In this document: positions 40,963 through 53,139 of the stretch, piece after piece | How positions within the stretch are numbered: position 1 is the stretch's first letter | Layout of the letters: each line of letters begins with the position of its first letter | Origin: Cyrtodaria siliqua | Taxonomy: Eukaryota; Mollusca; Bivalvia; Adapedonta; Hiatellidae | Direction of reading: 5' to 3' | Length of the DNA: 64,000 bases | Assembly (NCBI GenBank): GCA_037043455.1 | Contig: JAWPHD010006760.1 | Span: forward strand, 62,001 to 126,000 | Made by a program: the position numbers and the translations under genes | Notes under the pieces: model-generated | The model's database searches: none | The model's input: the letters and a program-made list of their open reading frames with translations, nothing else | What the model was told of the DNA's origin: nothing

Positions 40963-41130
40963 TTGTTATATCTCAGCATTACCATGTCCGATCTTCATCA
41001 AATTTTAACACCACCTTCCTCTCACCAAGCACTGACCATACACTAAAAACTAGGTTACTATGACCTACTTTCTCCAAAATATCTATTTCCTTAGCCTTTT
41101 TAACTTTGTTATACGGGCATCAACATTTTT
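40963..41130. repeat. Single copy of the 180-bp repeat seen at 36880-37650
   Basis: tctcagcattaccatgtccg, atcttcatcaaattttaaca and gcactgaccatacactaaaa, ending acgggcatcaacattttttc. It leads directly into the next iterated family. Confidence 0.75.
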
Positions 41131-42850
41131 TCAGATAGCCATCATCCATCGTCCGTCCATCCGTCGTTAACTTTTGCTTAAAACGACTTCTCCTCAGAAA
41201 CCGCTTGACCAATTTTGACCAAACTTCACGTGGATGATCCTTAGATAAATGCTTTTTAGATTTTTTTAAATTAGGTCAGGGCGACATCCAAGATGGCCAC
41301 CATTACCATATATGGTCGAAACCTTAAAAAATCTTCTTAAGAATCGCTGAACAGATTTGGACAATGTTTCTTTTAAAATGATCGCCAACTCCTAGACTAT
41401 CAAGTTTGTTTAAATGAAGTTCCCGGGGTCAAACATGACCTTACCCTGGGGTTCCAAAGTTTGTATATTGGGATTTTGCATGTTTTTCATAGACTTATAT
41501 AGGAAAAAACTTTAAAAAATCTTCTCTGAAACCACAAGGCACAGAGCTTTCATGTATTACTTATAGCATCAGCTTATAGTCCTCTATTAAATTTGTTCAA
41601 ATGGTGACCTTGGGGTCAATATGGCCCTGCTCCGGGGGTCACAGTTTTAAATAGACTTATAAAGGAAAAAACTTTAAAAAAAATCTTCTTCTCTGAAATC
41701 ACAAGGCAGAGCTTTCATGTATTACTTGTAGCATCAGCTTATAGTCCTCTACTAAGTTTGTTCAAATGGTGACCTTGGGGTCAAATTTGGCCCTGCCCTG
41801 GGGGTCACAGTTTTACATAGACATATAGGAAAACAAAAACAAAAATCTTCTCTGAAACTACAAGAGCCAGAGGTTTAATATTTTGCATTTACTATAAGAT
41901 TATGGTCATTTACCAAGTTTGTTCAAATGGTGACCCTGGGGTCACAATGGTGACCCTGGCATCACATTTGGCCCCGCCCCAGGGGTCACATGTTTTACAT
42001 AGACTTGTATGGGGAAAACTTAAAAAATCTTCTTCTCTAAAACTGCTTGAGCCAGATGTTTAATATTTTGTATTTGCTATAAGCCTATGGTCCTCTACCA
42101 AGTATGTTCAAATGGTGACCCAGGCGTCAAATTTGGCCCTGCCCCGGGGTCAGAGTTTTACATAGACTTATATAGGAAAAAATCCAAAATTCTTCTCTGA
42201 AACTACAAGAGTCAGAGGTTTAATCTTTTGCAGTGACTATAAGATTATAGTCCCTTACTAAGTTTGTTTAAATGGTGACCCTGGTGTCAAATTTGGCCCC
42301 GCCCCGGGGGTCACAGTATAACATAGACTTGTATAGGAAAAAATCAAAAAATCTCTTCCCTGTAACTACAAGAGCCAGAGGTTTAATTTGTTGCATTAAT
42401 TTATTATAAGATTATGGTCCTTTACCAAGCTTGTTCAAATGGTGACCCTGGAGTCACATTTGGTCCACCCCGGGGGTCATAGTTTTACATAAGACCTGTA
42501 TAGGGAAAAACTTAAAAAATCTCCTTCTCTGAAAGCACAAGGCACACATCTCTCATATATTACATGTAGCCCTGGGGTCACATTTGGCCATGCCCCAGGG
42601 GTTACACTCTTGCACCTTCATTTTGTATTTGATCTTACCAAACTTTGTCAGTGTCTTTATATCAATGTTGTTAACACAATAGAGGCCATATTTCTTGAAC
42701 AATCTTAACCAAACTTGCACAGATTATATATGACCATGAGACTTCGAAGTAGTTTGATAATGGGCTAAGGTGATCAATATAGGGTCATCTTGGCCCTCTT
42801 GTTTCATATCTAGGCCATGCCATGTCCAATTATATCTCGGCATTGCCATG
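41131..42850. repeat. Iterated dispersed element, about 200-bp units, seven or so copies
   Basis: Begins with a gtccgtccatccgtcg-type stretch and taaaacgacttctcctcaga, then units with aagtttgttcaaatggtgac, cctggggtcaaatttggccc, gggtcacagttttacataga and aaaatcttctctgaaac. Ends with gggtcatcttggccctcttg followed by ttt. The same element type is at 61205-63290, including the head. No coding content. Confidence 0.8.
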
Positions 42851-44449
42851 TGCAATTATTATAAAACTTGGACATTAAGTCAGGTTATAAACTAGGTTTT
42901 CAACATTAAATCATCCTCCCACTCCCAAAAAACAATCTATCTAGAAAAGTTGTTTTAAATAGTTTCACCAAACACACAATCACTCATCTTTCACATTTTG
43001 GAAAACACTGCTTTAACGCCACCTGAGGCATTTCTCTGTTGTATCCCCTACTTATAATGCCCATTTCCATCAAAAAAGGAGTGATTACTTTTTATTACGG
43101 GAACTACATTTGACTACACCTCTGAGGTTTACATGCAATTGGTTGAGCAAGTTTTTGCACACTTAATTTGATTGAGATGTTGTGAATGAATGGTTTACTA
43201 AAGTCTGATTGGATGATACGAAAGAGTTAATAAACAGAACATCAAGTCAATCAATAGAAAAATGCTAGTCGAATAGGCATAATGTTTGTTTAATATCTTA
43301 GTTTGCAGGTACGGCTGTAGCACTACGGGGTCGTATGTCCTGCTTGGTACATTTAATAACAAGGTCAGGACTTCGCGTTGTGATTTCCATAATTTATTGG
43401 TAAATATAAAACAGTCCGAACAAATACAAATTCATAATACCCTACGAACATCCTGTTATAGATATATGCATATCCGTTTCTTATAGTGGTTTTTCAGTAC
43501 GTCCATTTGTTAACTACTTAAATAGTCCCTATTATTACATGTCTTAGGTTCACAAAGTATAACAGCATTTAGAAACCTTCAAATGTCCAAATCCTCAAAT
43601 TATGTAACTCTAAACAACTGCCCTTCTATACTAGCTTCCATAGTATAGTTTAACTTATCCCACACCCTGTCTTAGACTGCGGGGATCCATCTTGTGGATA
43701 CAAGACCGATTAACTCTTCACTACTCAACCACCGACCCCAGAGTCTTTACTAGACTTCCCATGCGCTCAGTATTATACTTGAAGATTACCCATACTGATT
43801 TTCGGCAGTTAGTCATGTCCCACATATGGACATCGGCCTGTATCATTATATGCATAAATTACCCACAATACCTTTCGGCGAATGGTCTCCACTATTATGG
43901 CAATACCTCTTAATTCCCAGACTTCCAGAGAAACTAAGTTTAGAACAGGTAAACTATAACAGGTGTTAAGTTCAGATGATCAGCCAACAACTACCTGACA
44001 GTACTAGGAATCTCCCATTGCATGTTTTAAGTTTTGAGGGATTAACAGGGGTGTACTTGAATTACAACTGTGTTACATTTGTAACTGTTAGGTTAAGTAC
44101 AGTGGCAAGGCTGTAGTGTTACACGGCTTTTATGCCCTACCCTATTTTTCTTGGGAGACACTAAATATATATATATATATATATAGAATTCTTTTAAATA
44201 AGTTTCCTTCCTTATCATAAGTTTGTATACTAAAATATATCTCTCATAAAAAGTATTACGTACAATACAACAATTGCATTTTTATGTAAAAAAAATTCTG
44301 TATTGCATTTCAATAGGTTTCTGAGGTTTCCATAATAACCGAAAGTTTCTCCCAATCTCACATGAAAAATTTGCACCATATTACTACTAGACGCATGGCA
44401 AATGATTCAAAATTAAAACCATTGTAACCAGCATATGAAAGTTATAATA
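42851..44449. other. Unassigned sequence with a TA microsatellite
   Basis: A (TA)n tract lies at about 44167-44190. Bases 43286-43913 contain two short ORFs (66 and 73 codons) that I cannot relate to any protein. Wording near 43300 (cggctgtagcactacggggt) is echoed near 44110 (ggctgtagtgttacacggct), suggesting a repeat boundary pair, but I could not define an element. Confidence 0.35.
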
Positions 44450-44694
44450 CTATACTGAACCAAACAGCTAATGCACCAGTAGACAATACCTTTAATATCT
44501 CAATAATAATGATCAATAAATCAATAAATCACAAAACAAATTTCATTCTGAACGAGAGAAATATCTTGTCAATAACGACTGTAAATTTAAAAAAATCATT
44601 CAAATCGCCTGTCTCCAACGGTACCAGTCGGCATATGATAAGTTCACATTAAAGGTATTGTCTACTGGTGCGTTAGCTGTTTGGTTCAGTATAG
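44450..44694. mobile_element. Palindromic MITE, 245 bp, 47-bp terminal inverted repeats
   Basis: 44450-44496 (ctatactgaaccaaacagct ...) and 44648-44694 are inverted copies with a single mismatch (atgcacc / cgcacc complement). The 150-bp interior is AT-rich. There is no ORF and no clear target duplication. The long near-perfect arms would fold into a strong hairpin in single-stranded DNA or RNA. Confidence 0.7.
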
Positions 44695-45039
44695 GTGACC
44701 TCAATTTGAAAAGAAGGTCAATATGATGCAATGGTGATATGCTTTTTAATTTTTGAAGAAACCCGAAGAGTCTTAAAAACTGAAAATGTTAAAAGGCGTT
44801 GCTTTCATATTGCTTTCATATTTCTTTCTAGAAATTAGTTGAAAAAGCTGGAAAAACAAATAAGTCAAATTTAGTGTCATTAAATATTAAACATATTTAA
44901 TTGACTTATGAAGACAGTGGTCATTTACAACATACTTAATTGTGTGAGGTCCCTCTGGTTGTGCCTGTAAAAGACACCATTGTCATAATGATACCTTAAC
45001 TTGAAATGAATGGTCAGTGTTCAGTTAGGACATACAGTT

Positions 45040-45135
45040 AAACCGGTTCATACAACCACCTGTTTTAAGCGCCCATCTGCCATAAGCAATCATTTTTGAG
45101 TTCTCCCCAACAAAATTTGCTATTGATTGCCATTT
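45040..45135 (-). repeat. Dispersed repeat B, copy 2
   Basis: Inverted relative to 33710-33815. It shares acagttaaacc, ccacctgttttaagcgccca and ccaacaaaatttgctattga. Confidence 0.55.
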
Positions 45136-46480
45136 TTTTCTCAGAAAAACAAAATCCGGAAAAAAACAATTTAACTCTTGGTGAATCACATAGAAACGAG
45201 ATCAAACATAAATTCAATACTAACCTAATTAGTCTATTCCTGAGGGTGATATTGAGTATAAGTGCGAATTAATAAGCTTCAATACCAAATATCACCTTTG
45301 ATTGATTATTGGGGGCTGATGATTGGACCGGTTAAATTAATCATAAAAATTCCTAAGTTATTTAATACGAAGCTGTGATTGGTCAACATTGATAGTTATA
45401 TTCTATAATTTTATATTTTATAAGACAATGTGATCGGATAGCATATTACATCTCACTGCAATACACGCTACAACGAGGAGAATAAACACGTGTATAAACA
45501 CACAATCAACAAAAGTCACCTACACAAGTTGAAGTCTGTCTAGTTTACAGGAAGAAACGTAATATGAAAGGTTATTTTGGTCATTAAGGACAAATATCTT
45601 GAAAAACAAATAAAATTCATTGTAAATTAAATGTTTTTTGTTTCTGTAAGTCATAATCACTTTGGTTGTTATTGGTAATGCTGCTATACTTGAAGACAGA
45701 ACTGTATAATTCGACACTATGCAGAATCGATTTTGTGGGTCGCCTTTCAACTTATACTTAAACGATAAAATAATAATCAAGTTTAAATAAATATAAAGTC
45801 TTCGCAAAAACAACATTTACACTCATGTACAGTATATACAAAAGAACAAAGAACATGTATATATGTAACTTAAAACATTCCTTAAGAAGTGAAACAATGT
45901 TAGAACCTGTAATAAGAGACCATCTGTATTAATAAACTACTTTTGGTCTTCCCCTGAGCAGTCTCTTAAACCAGCTGCGACTGTACCTGACTACATTTCT
46001 ATTGTAACTTTCACATGACATCTTCAAAATAATTTGACCAATCAGTGATCAATAAAATAAAACACCTCCTCATTCTGGTAAGGATTCATGCTCAACTGAC
46101 TTTAGCGCTTTATAAAACTAATTTGTTGTTATAATTACATTAAAAGCTTTATTTTTTGTGAAAACCTATAGAATTATCTTCTGATGCTGTCTAATGCTAT
46201 CTGATATGTCATGCCAAATATTCCACCATCACATCAGGGAGATTGGACTTCCTATTCAGGGAAATTTGGTCCAAATCAGGGATATTTACGAAACGCCATT
46301 GAGCTCGAACCATCCTTTTCAAATATTGAATAGAAATGTTGACAACTGTTGCTTTATTTCTAATTTTATTTTGGATGTCGTTATCAATAATCTATATATA
46401 ATAAAATAGATGAAAACAAATAACGGTATATGCATTAAGTATCTTTTTTTTTAGAATATTAGTACTGCTTGCATTCACAA
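45136..46480. other. Mostly unassigned sequence
   Basis: Contains repeat A copy 2 (45896-45980, listed separately) and a short cagggagattggacttcc / cagggaaatttggtcc stretch near 46235, similar in wording to 25330. No gene recognised. The minus-strand 98-codon ORF at 45520-45816 lacks motifs. Confidence 0.3.
45896..45980 (-). repeat. Dispersed repeat A, copy 2
   Basis: Inverted relative to 33155-33236: atgttagaacctgtaataag, agaccatctgtattaa, tggtcttcccctgagcag and tctcttaaac. Confidence 0.6.
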
Positions 46481-46483
46481 CTA

Positions 46484-47072
46484 CCGTATTCGCTCCTTTA
46501 AGCTCCCTGGGCACTTAAACATTTTCAGAAAAATGTGGGAGCTTGTTAGGACGTAAAATTCCGTCTGCCGATCCGGTTTTCTGATGCAAGAAGTATTCAT
46601 CATCGATTTAGTACTAACCTGTTACTCACTAAGGCACTTGCTACACAGTACAATATACTAGCGGTAAAGCGTTTCGATAACAAACAACATGACGCAGTTC
46701 GAATATAATTTGGCTATTCGAGGATTTCACGTCTAAAAACATATTTGGACACCAACTGAAAGCGAAGAATAAGAAACATCTTGTAAAAAAGACAACCTAT
46801 GTGATAAATATACAGTTTCGGTTCCAAAGGACACTGCTATTGTCGGATATGTTCCGTGTGAGATAAGCAAAATTGTAGCATTCTGGTAAATACACTGTGA
46901 AGTCAGGCTGGAGGATTGGAAATTTCGTGCATAATGAGATTTTCACATGATTGGAAAAACTTAAAACTTGGCTGTAGGTTAGTAATTTTTTGTTGAAATA
47001 GGGGCAATTTATGAATTTTAGATGGAAAAACATAGAGGGTAGGAGGAGGGGCGCTTAAAATGGCAAATATGG
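46484..47072. mobile_element. Possible TA-flanked non-autonomous DNA transposon
   Basis: The left end ccgtattcgctcctttaagc and the complement of the right end (ccatatttgccattttaagc) agree at about 15 of 20 positions, and each is flanked by TA. Both continue into a CCC-containing block. The interior has no transposase. The ends are diverged, so this would be an old copy. Confidence 0.45.
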
Positions 47073-47476
47073 TATCACAAATCTCCTTACTTCATCATAC
47101 AACATTTCCTTCCACTGTCACACAACATCTGACACAAATCTCCATTTAGCCGTGGCGTTTTTACGAACAACAAAACACAATTGCAGACTCAACATGCTTA
47201 AAATGCAACTACGTATCGCTTGACATGCACTCACTAACCAGTTAAAAGCAATTAATAAAATAAACACTGAAAACAATTAACAAAACATTTTGAACCTACC
47301 GACTGCATTGATAAAAATGTGGCGAATTTTGCAAAATCCTCAATTTAGAACTTAGTACGAATTCGACACTGCGTCATCACAAATAGTATTTCATTACCCT
47401 CACCTAAAAGAATATATGTTCCCATTTCTTCTATTTAAAGTTTCACTCTAATTAATTAAAAAAAGTATTTTTCTTC

Positions 47477-50400
47477 CGTCTGGCACAACATGTTGGCTAT
47501 GGCAGTGTATGTCTGCATGGCACAGCATGGGCTATGGCAGTGTATATCTGGCACAACATTTGGGCTATGGCAATGTATGTCTGGCACAACATGGGCTATG
47601 GCAGTGTATGTCCAGCACTAAGTGTGGGCTATGACAGTGTATGTCTGGCACAACATGTGGGCTATGGCAGTGTATGTCTGGCACAACATGTGGGCTATGT
47701 CAGTGTATGCTTGGCACAATGTGGGCTATGGCAGTGTATGTCTAGCACAAAGTGTGGGCTATGGCAGTGTATGTCTGGCACAACATGTGGTATGTCTGGC
47801 ACAACATGTGGGCTATTGCAGTGTATGCCTGGCACAATGTGGGCTATGGCATTGTATGTCTGGCACAACATGTGGGCTTTCAGTGTATGTCTGGCACAAC
47901 ATGTGGGCTTTCAGCATATGTCTGGCACAACATGTGGGCTTTCAGCATATGTCTGGCACAACATGTGGGCTTTCAGCGTATGTCTGGCACAACATGTGGG
48001 TTTTCAGCGTATGTCCGGCACAACATGTGGGCTTTCAGCGTATGTCTGGCACAACATGTGGGCTTTCAGCGTATGTCTGGCACAACATGTGGTCTTTCAG
48101 TGTATGTCTGGCACAACATGTGGGCTTTCAGCATATGTTTGGCACAATACATACATGTGGGCTTTCAGCGTATGTCTGGCACAACATGTGGGCTTTCAGC
48201 CTATGTCTGGCACAACATGTGGACTTTCAGCGTATGTCTGGCACACACATGTGGACTTTCAGCGTATGTCTGGCACAACATGTGGGCTTTGAGCATATGT
48301 CTGGCACAACATGTGGGCTTTCAGAGTATGTCTGGCACAACATGTGGGCTTTCAGTGTATGTCTGGCACAACATGTGGGCTTTCAGCATATGTCTGGCAC
48401 AACATGTGGGCTTTCAGTATATGTCAGGCACAACATGTGGACTTTCAGCATATGTCTGGCACAAAATGTGGGCTTTCAGCGTATTTCTGGCACAACATGT
48501 GGGCTTTCAGGGTATGTCTGGCACAACATGTGGACGTTCAGCATATGTCTGGAACAACATGTGGGCTATGGCAGTATATGTCTGGCACAATGTGTGCTAT
48601 GGCAGTGTATGTCTGGCACAATGTATGTTATGGCAGTGTATGTCTGGCACAATGTGGGCTATGGCAGTGTATGTCTGGCACAACATGTGCTATGGCAGTG
48701 TATGTATGGCACAATGTGCGCTATGGAAGTGTATGTCTGGCACAATGTGGGCTATGGCATTGTATGTCTGGCACAATATGGGCTATAGCGGTTTATGTCT
48801 GGCACAACATGTGGGCTATGGCAGTGTATGTCTGGCACAACATGTGGGCTATAGCAGTGTATGTCTGGCACATGTGGGCTATGGCAATGTATGTCTGGCA
48901 CAACTTGTGGGCTATGGCAGTGTATGCCTAGCACAACATGGGCTATGGCATTGTATGCCTGGCACAACATGTGGGCTTTCAGTGTATGTCTGGCAGAACA
49001 TGTGGGCTTTCAGCATATGTCTGGCACAACGTGTGGCCTTTCAGCATATATCTGGCACATTACATGTGGGCATTCAGTGTATGTCTGCACAACGTGTGGG
49101 CTTTCAGCATACACTGGCACAAAGATTGGGCTATTGCAGTGTATGTCTGGCACAACATGTGGGCTATGGCAGTGTATGCCTAGCACAACGTGGACTATGG
49201 CATTGTATGTCTGGCACAACATGTGGGCTTTCAGTGTATGTCTGGCACAACATGTGGGCTTTCAACGTATGTCTGGCACAACATATGGGCTTTCAGCATA
49301 TGTCTGGCACAACATGTGGGCTTTCAGCATATGTCTGGCATAACATGTGGGCCTTCAGCATATGTCTGGCACAACATGTGGGCTTTCAGCGTATGTCTGG
49401 CACAACATATGGGCTTCAGCGTAATATGTTTGGCACACTATGTAGGCTTTCAGCATATGTCTGGCACAACATGTGGGCTTTCAGCATATGTCTGGCACAA
49501 CATGTGGGCTTTCAGCATATGTCTGGCACACCATGTGGGCTTTCAGCATTAGTCTGGAAAAACATGTGGGCTTTCAGCATATATCTGGCACAACATGTGG
49601 GCTTTCAGCATATGTCTGGCACACCATGTGAGCTTTCAGCGTATGTCTGGCACACCATGTGGGCTTTCAGCGTATGTCTGGCACAACATGTGGGCTTTCA
49701 GCATTAGTCTGGAAAAACATGTGGGCTTTCAGCGTTTGTCTGGCACATTATGTGGGCTTTCAGCATATGTCTGGCACAACATGTGGGCTTTCAGCGTATG
49801 TCTAGCACAACATGTGGGCTTTCAGCATATGTCTGGCACAGCATGTGGGCTTTCAGCATATCTCTGGCACAACATGTGGGCTTTCAGAGTATGTCTGGCA
49901 CAACATGTGGGCTTTCAGCATTAGTCTGGCACAACATGTTGGCTTTCAGCATTAGTCTTGAAAAACATGTTGGCTTTCAGCATATGTCTGGCACAACATG
50001 TGGGCTTTTAGCATATGTCTTGCACAACATGTGGGCTTTCAGCATATATCTGGCACAACATGGGGGCTTTCAGCATATGTCTGGCACAACATGTTGGCTT
50101 TCAGCATATGTCTGGCACAACATGTGGTCTTTCAGTGTATGTCTGGTACAGCATGTGGGCTTTCAGTGTATGTCTGGTACAACATGTGGGCTTTCAGCAT
50201 ATGTCTGTCACAACATGTGGGCTTTCAGCATTAGTCTGGCACAACATGTGGGCTTTCAGCATATGTCTGGCACAACATGTGGGCTATGTCAGTGTATACC
50301 TGGCACAATGTGGGATATGGCAGTGTATGTCTGGCACAACATGTAGGCTTTCAGCATATGTCTGGCACAACATGTGGGCTTTCAGTGTATGTCTGGCACA

Positions 50401-51310
50401 ACATGTGGGCTTTCAGCGTATGTCTGGCACAACATGTGGGCTTTCAGCGTATGTCTGGCACAACATGTAGGCTTTCAGCGTATGTCTGGCACAACATATG
50501 GGCTTTCAGCATATATCTTACACAATATGTGGGCTTTCAGCGTATGTCTGGCAAAACATGTGGGCTTTCAGCGTATGTCTGGCACAACAAGTGGGCTTTC
50601 AGCGTATGTCTGGCACAACATGTGGGCTTTTAGCATATGTCTGGCACAACATGTGGGCTTTCAGCATATGTCTGGCACATTATGTGGGCTTTCAGCATAT
50701 GTCTGGCACAACATGTGGGCTTTCAGCTATGTCTGGCACAACATGTGGGCTTTCAGCTATGTCTGGCACATCGTGTGGACTTTCAGCGTATGTCTGGGAA
50801 AACGTGGGCTTTCAGTGTATGTCTGGCACAACATGTGGGCTTTTAGCATATGTCTGGCACATTATGTGGGCTTCCATGTATGTCTGGCACAATATGGGGG
50901 CTTTCAGCTATGTCTGGCACAACGTGTGGGCTTTCAGCTATGTCTGGCACAATGTGTGGACTTTCAGCGTATGTCTCGGAAAACGTGGGCTTTCAGCATA
51001 TGTCTGGCATGACATGTGGGCTTTCAGCGTATGTCTGGCACAACATGTGGGCTTTCAGCGTATATCTGGCACAACATATGGGCTTTCAGCTTATGTCTGG
51101 CACAACATTTGGCTTTCAGCGTATGTCTGGCACAAAATGTGGGCTTTCAGTGTATGTCTGGCACAAGATGTTGGCTTTCAGCGTATGTCTGGCACAACAT
51201 GTGTGCTCTTAATGTATGTCTGGCACAACATGTGGGCTTTCAGCGTATGTCTGGAAAAACATGTGGGCTTTCAGTGTATGTCTGGCACAACATGTGGGCT
51301 TTCAGCATTT
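47477..51310. repeat. Large minisatellite, 31-bp unit (with 30/33-bp variant), about 120 copies
   Basis: The main unit is ggctttcagcgtatgtctgg followed by cacaacatgtg (31 bp). A second form replaces the ttcagc part with ctatggcagtg (33 bp, or 30 with caatgtg). Blocks alternate: the atggcag form at about 47490-47875, 48556-48965, 49110-49210 and 50281-50340, with the ttcagc form elsewhere. The unit has no stop codon in any forward frame, which explains overlapping open frames up to 651 codons (47752-49707). Their peptides (YVWHNMWAFS, CLAQHVGFQ, MSGTTCGLSA) are the same 31-residue cycle. Not a gene on present evidence. Confidence 0.95.
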
Positions 51311-51570
51311 TGAATCAGATAGTTTTCATGTACCATCATCTACTGATCCTAGGCAAAGATTCTACAAATATTGAACCTAGGGTCAATGTATGTATATATT
51401 GCATCAAGTTTGTTGACATGGTGAACGAAGTGGTCAGAATTTGCCCCATCCTATTTGTCACAAGTTTTCATTTGGTTCCTGATAACAACTGTGTTTAGTG
51501 TGTTTTATTGGTTCAAATATACTCACTTGAGCGATATAGGGCCATCATGTTCCTCTTGTTTATATGCATG
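51311..51570. repeat. Tail of an iterated dispersed element after the minisatellite
   Basis: atctactgatcctaggcaaa, gcatcaagtttgttgacatg, gtgaac...gtggtcagaatttgcccc and agggccatcatgttcctctt are diverged matches to the units and 3' end of the element at 41131-42850. The 31-bp array therefore seems to lie inside such an element. Confidence 0.5.
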
Positions 51571-51925
51571 TTTGAATTAAATGAATGATACAAATAGGGT
51601 TGTCTGTACCTCCATCATCCATCTGTAAACAATTACTCCAGGGCATGAAAATTCCACTCGTCCACTCGTCATGACAAGTGCTCAGGACGAGTAGAATTCA
51701 GGTAATTCTTTAATAATTTATCAATTTGACCATTCAAATATTATGTAGGACGAGAAACTCAGAAATTAATTTTCCTGCTCTGTACTCATTTCATGCAATA
51801 AAGGGAAACCCTATTGGTTTTTGGGTTCAGTAGGTCAAGTTCATCATGACCTGACATGGACAATCAAATGGACATACACATTCTGCATGATAATTTGGGA
51901 AGTGTAACATTTACACTTATGAACA

Positions 51926-52385
51926 CTCATGGAACTTCAAAGGTACATTGCCATCTTCACTATTAACTCTGGTAGTAAAACACTCATGGAACTTCAAAGG
52001 TACATTGCCATCTTCACTATTAACTCTGGTAGTAAAACACTGATGGAACTTCATAGGTACATTGCCATCTGCACTATATTAACTCTGGTAGTAAAACACT
52101 CATGGAACTTCGAAGGTACATTGCCATCTTCACTATTAACTCTGGTAGTAAAACACTCGTTGAACTTTATAGGTACACTGCCATCTGCACTATTAACTCT
52201 GGCAGTAAAACACTCATGGAACTTCATAGGTACATTGCCATTTGCACTATTAACTCTGGTAGTAAAACACTCATGGAACCTTATAGGTACATTGCCATCT
52301 TCACTATTAACTCTGGTAGTCAAACACTCATGGAACTTTATGGGTACATTGCCATCTGCACTATTAACTCTGGTAGTAAAACATG
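51926..52385. repeat. Minisatellite, 57-bp unit, eight copies
   Basis: The unit is ctcatggaacttcaaaggta, cattgccatcttcactatta, actctggtagtaaaaca. 57 is a multiple of three, so the frame persists and yields 19-residue peptide repeats (MELQRYIAIFTINSGSKTL) in ORFs of about 100-170 codons. One copy near 52075 has two extra bases, which shifts the frame. No start context, splice site or flanking coding sequence supports a gene. Confidence 0.93.
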
Positions 52386-52876
52386 TATGGCGTTTTGCCT
52401 TGTATAATGCGATTACTAAAGGTCATAAGAATTAATCCAATCAGAGCTGTAGATAATTTTTCACTGCAATGAATATTGCTTTAAATATTTCATGTTTTCA
52501 AAATAGATGTGAATTAATACATTTAAAAAAAAGACTTCAGATTAAATGGAAGTTAAGTAAAAACAAAACAAAAAAACTATGACCTTAACACTGCTTAATA
52601 TTAGACACATGCTTGGAACAATTTACAGCAGTTTATCTCATTTTGTCAGTAAAACAGTTTTAGACGTGTTTCATTGTCGATAATATCTGTTAAAAATTCC
52701 GGCTAATATAATGGAATTAAGGTGGGACCACGTAATGTTAAATGTGATGAAATAAACAGGCTGTCATTCGTGGTTCAAAACAAATAAAAAATAAAAAAAC
52801 ACGCGCAAATTAATATGGATTGTTTTGATTTGTGCAACTTTTTAGGTAAAATGCTTTGTGTGCGTTTACCATCTTC
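52386..52876. other. Unassigned AT-rich sequence
   Basis: Nothing recognised. It separates the 57-bp array from the SINE. Confidence 0.3.
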
Positions 52877-52888
52877 ATTACGACATAT

Positions 52889-53123
52889 AGTGTCTCCGTG
52901 GCCGAATAGTTAAAGCCTTTACATTGTAAAACTTCGCCTCTCGTTCGATCCCACTGGGAGCTCGACTTGTAAGTGAGAAAGTGTCGATTCTTACGGATGG
53001 CGGGAGGTACAGTACTGGTTCTACCCAGGAAAAGTGGGTGGTCTGCCTCCACCACAAAAAATTGAACCTTACATGTGTTGAAAAAGACGTAAAACACCAT
53101 ACAAACAAACAAACAAACAAATT
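52889..53123 (+). mobile_element. tRNA-headed SINE, family 2, complete copy with 12-bp target duplication
   Basis: The head resembles a Leu/Ser-type tRNA: A box tggccgaatagt at 52899-52910 and B box cgttcgatccc at 52942-52952. The body has gagaaagtgtcgattcttac, gtactggttctacccaggaa and ccttacatgtgttgaaaaag. The tail is a (CAAA)n run. The target duplication attacgacatat is perfect at 52877-52888 and 53124-53135. Fragments of the family are at 7758 and 12602. The simple-repeat tail suggests a partner LINE that recognises CAAA-type ends. Confidence 0.92.
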
Positions 53124-53139
53124 ATTACGACATATCCAC

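Noticed and set aside
43286..43913. Two ORFs that might be fragments of a transposase
   Set aside because: No catalytic motif or family resemblance could be identified, and the frames are short.
47752..49707. A 651-codon open frame, the second longest in the window, as a repeat-protein gene
   Set aside because: It is an unavoidable product of a stop-free 31-bp unit. The other two frames are equally open, and there is no promoter, splice or flanking coding evidence.
52889..52970. Functional tRNA-Leu/Ser gene
   Set aside because: Same reason: the head of a complete SINE with a 12-bp target duplication and CAAA tail.
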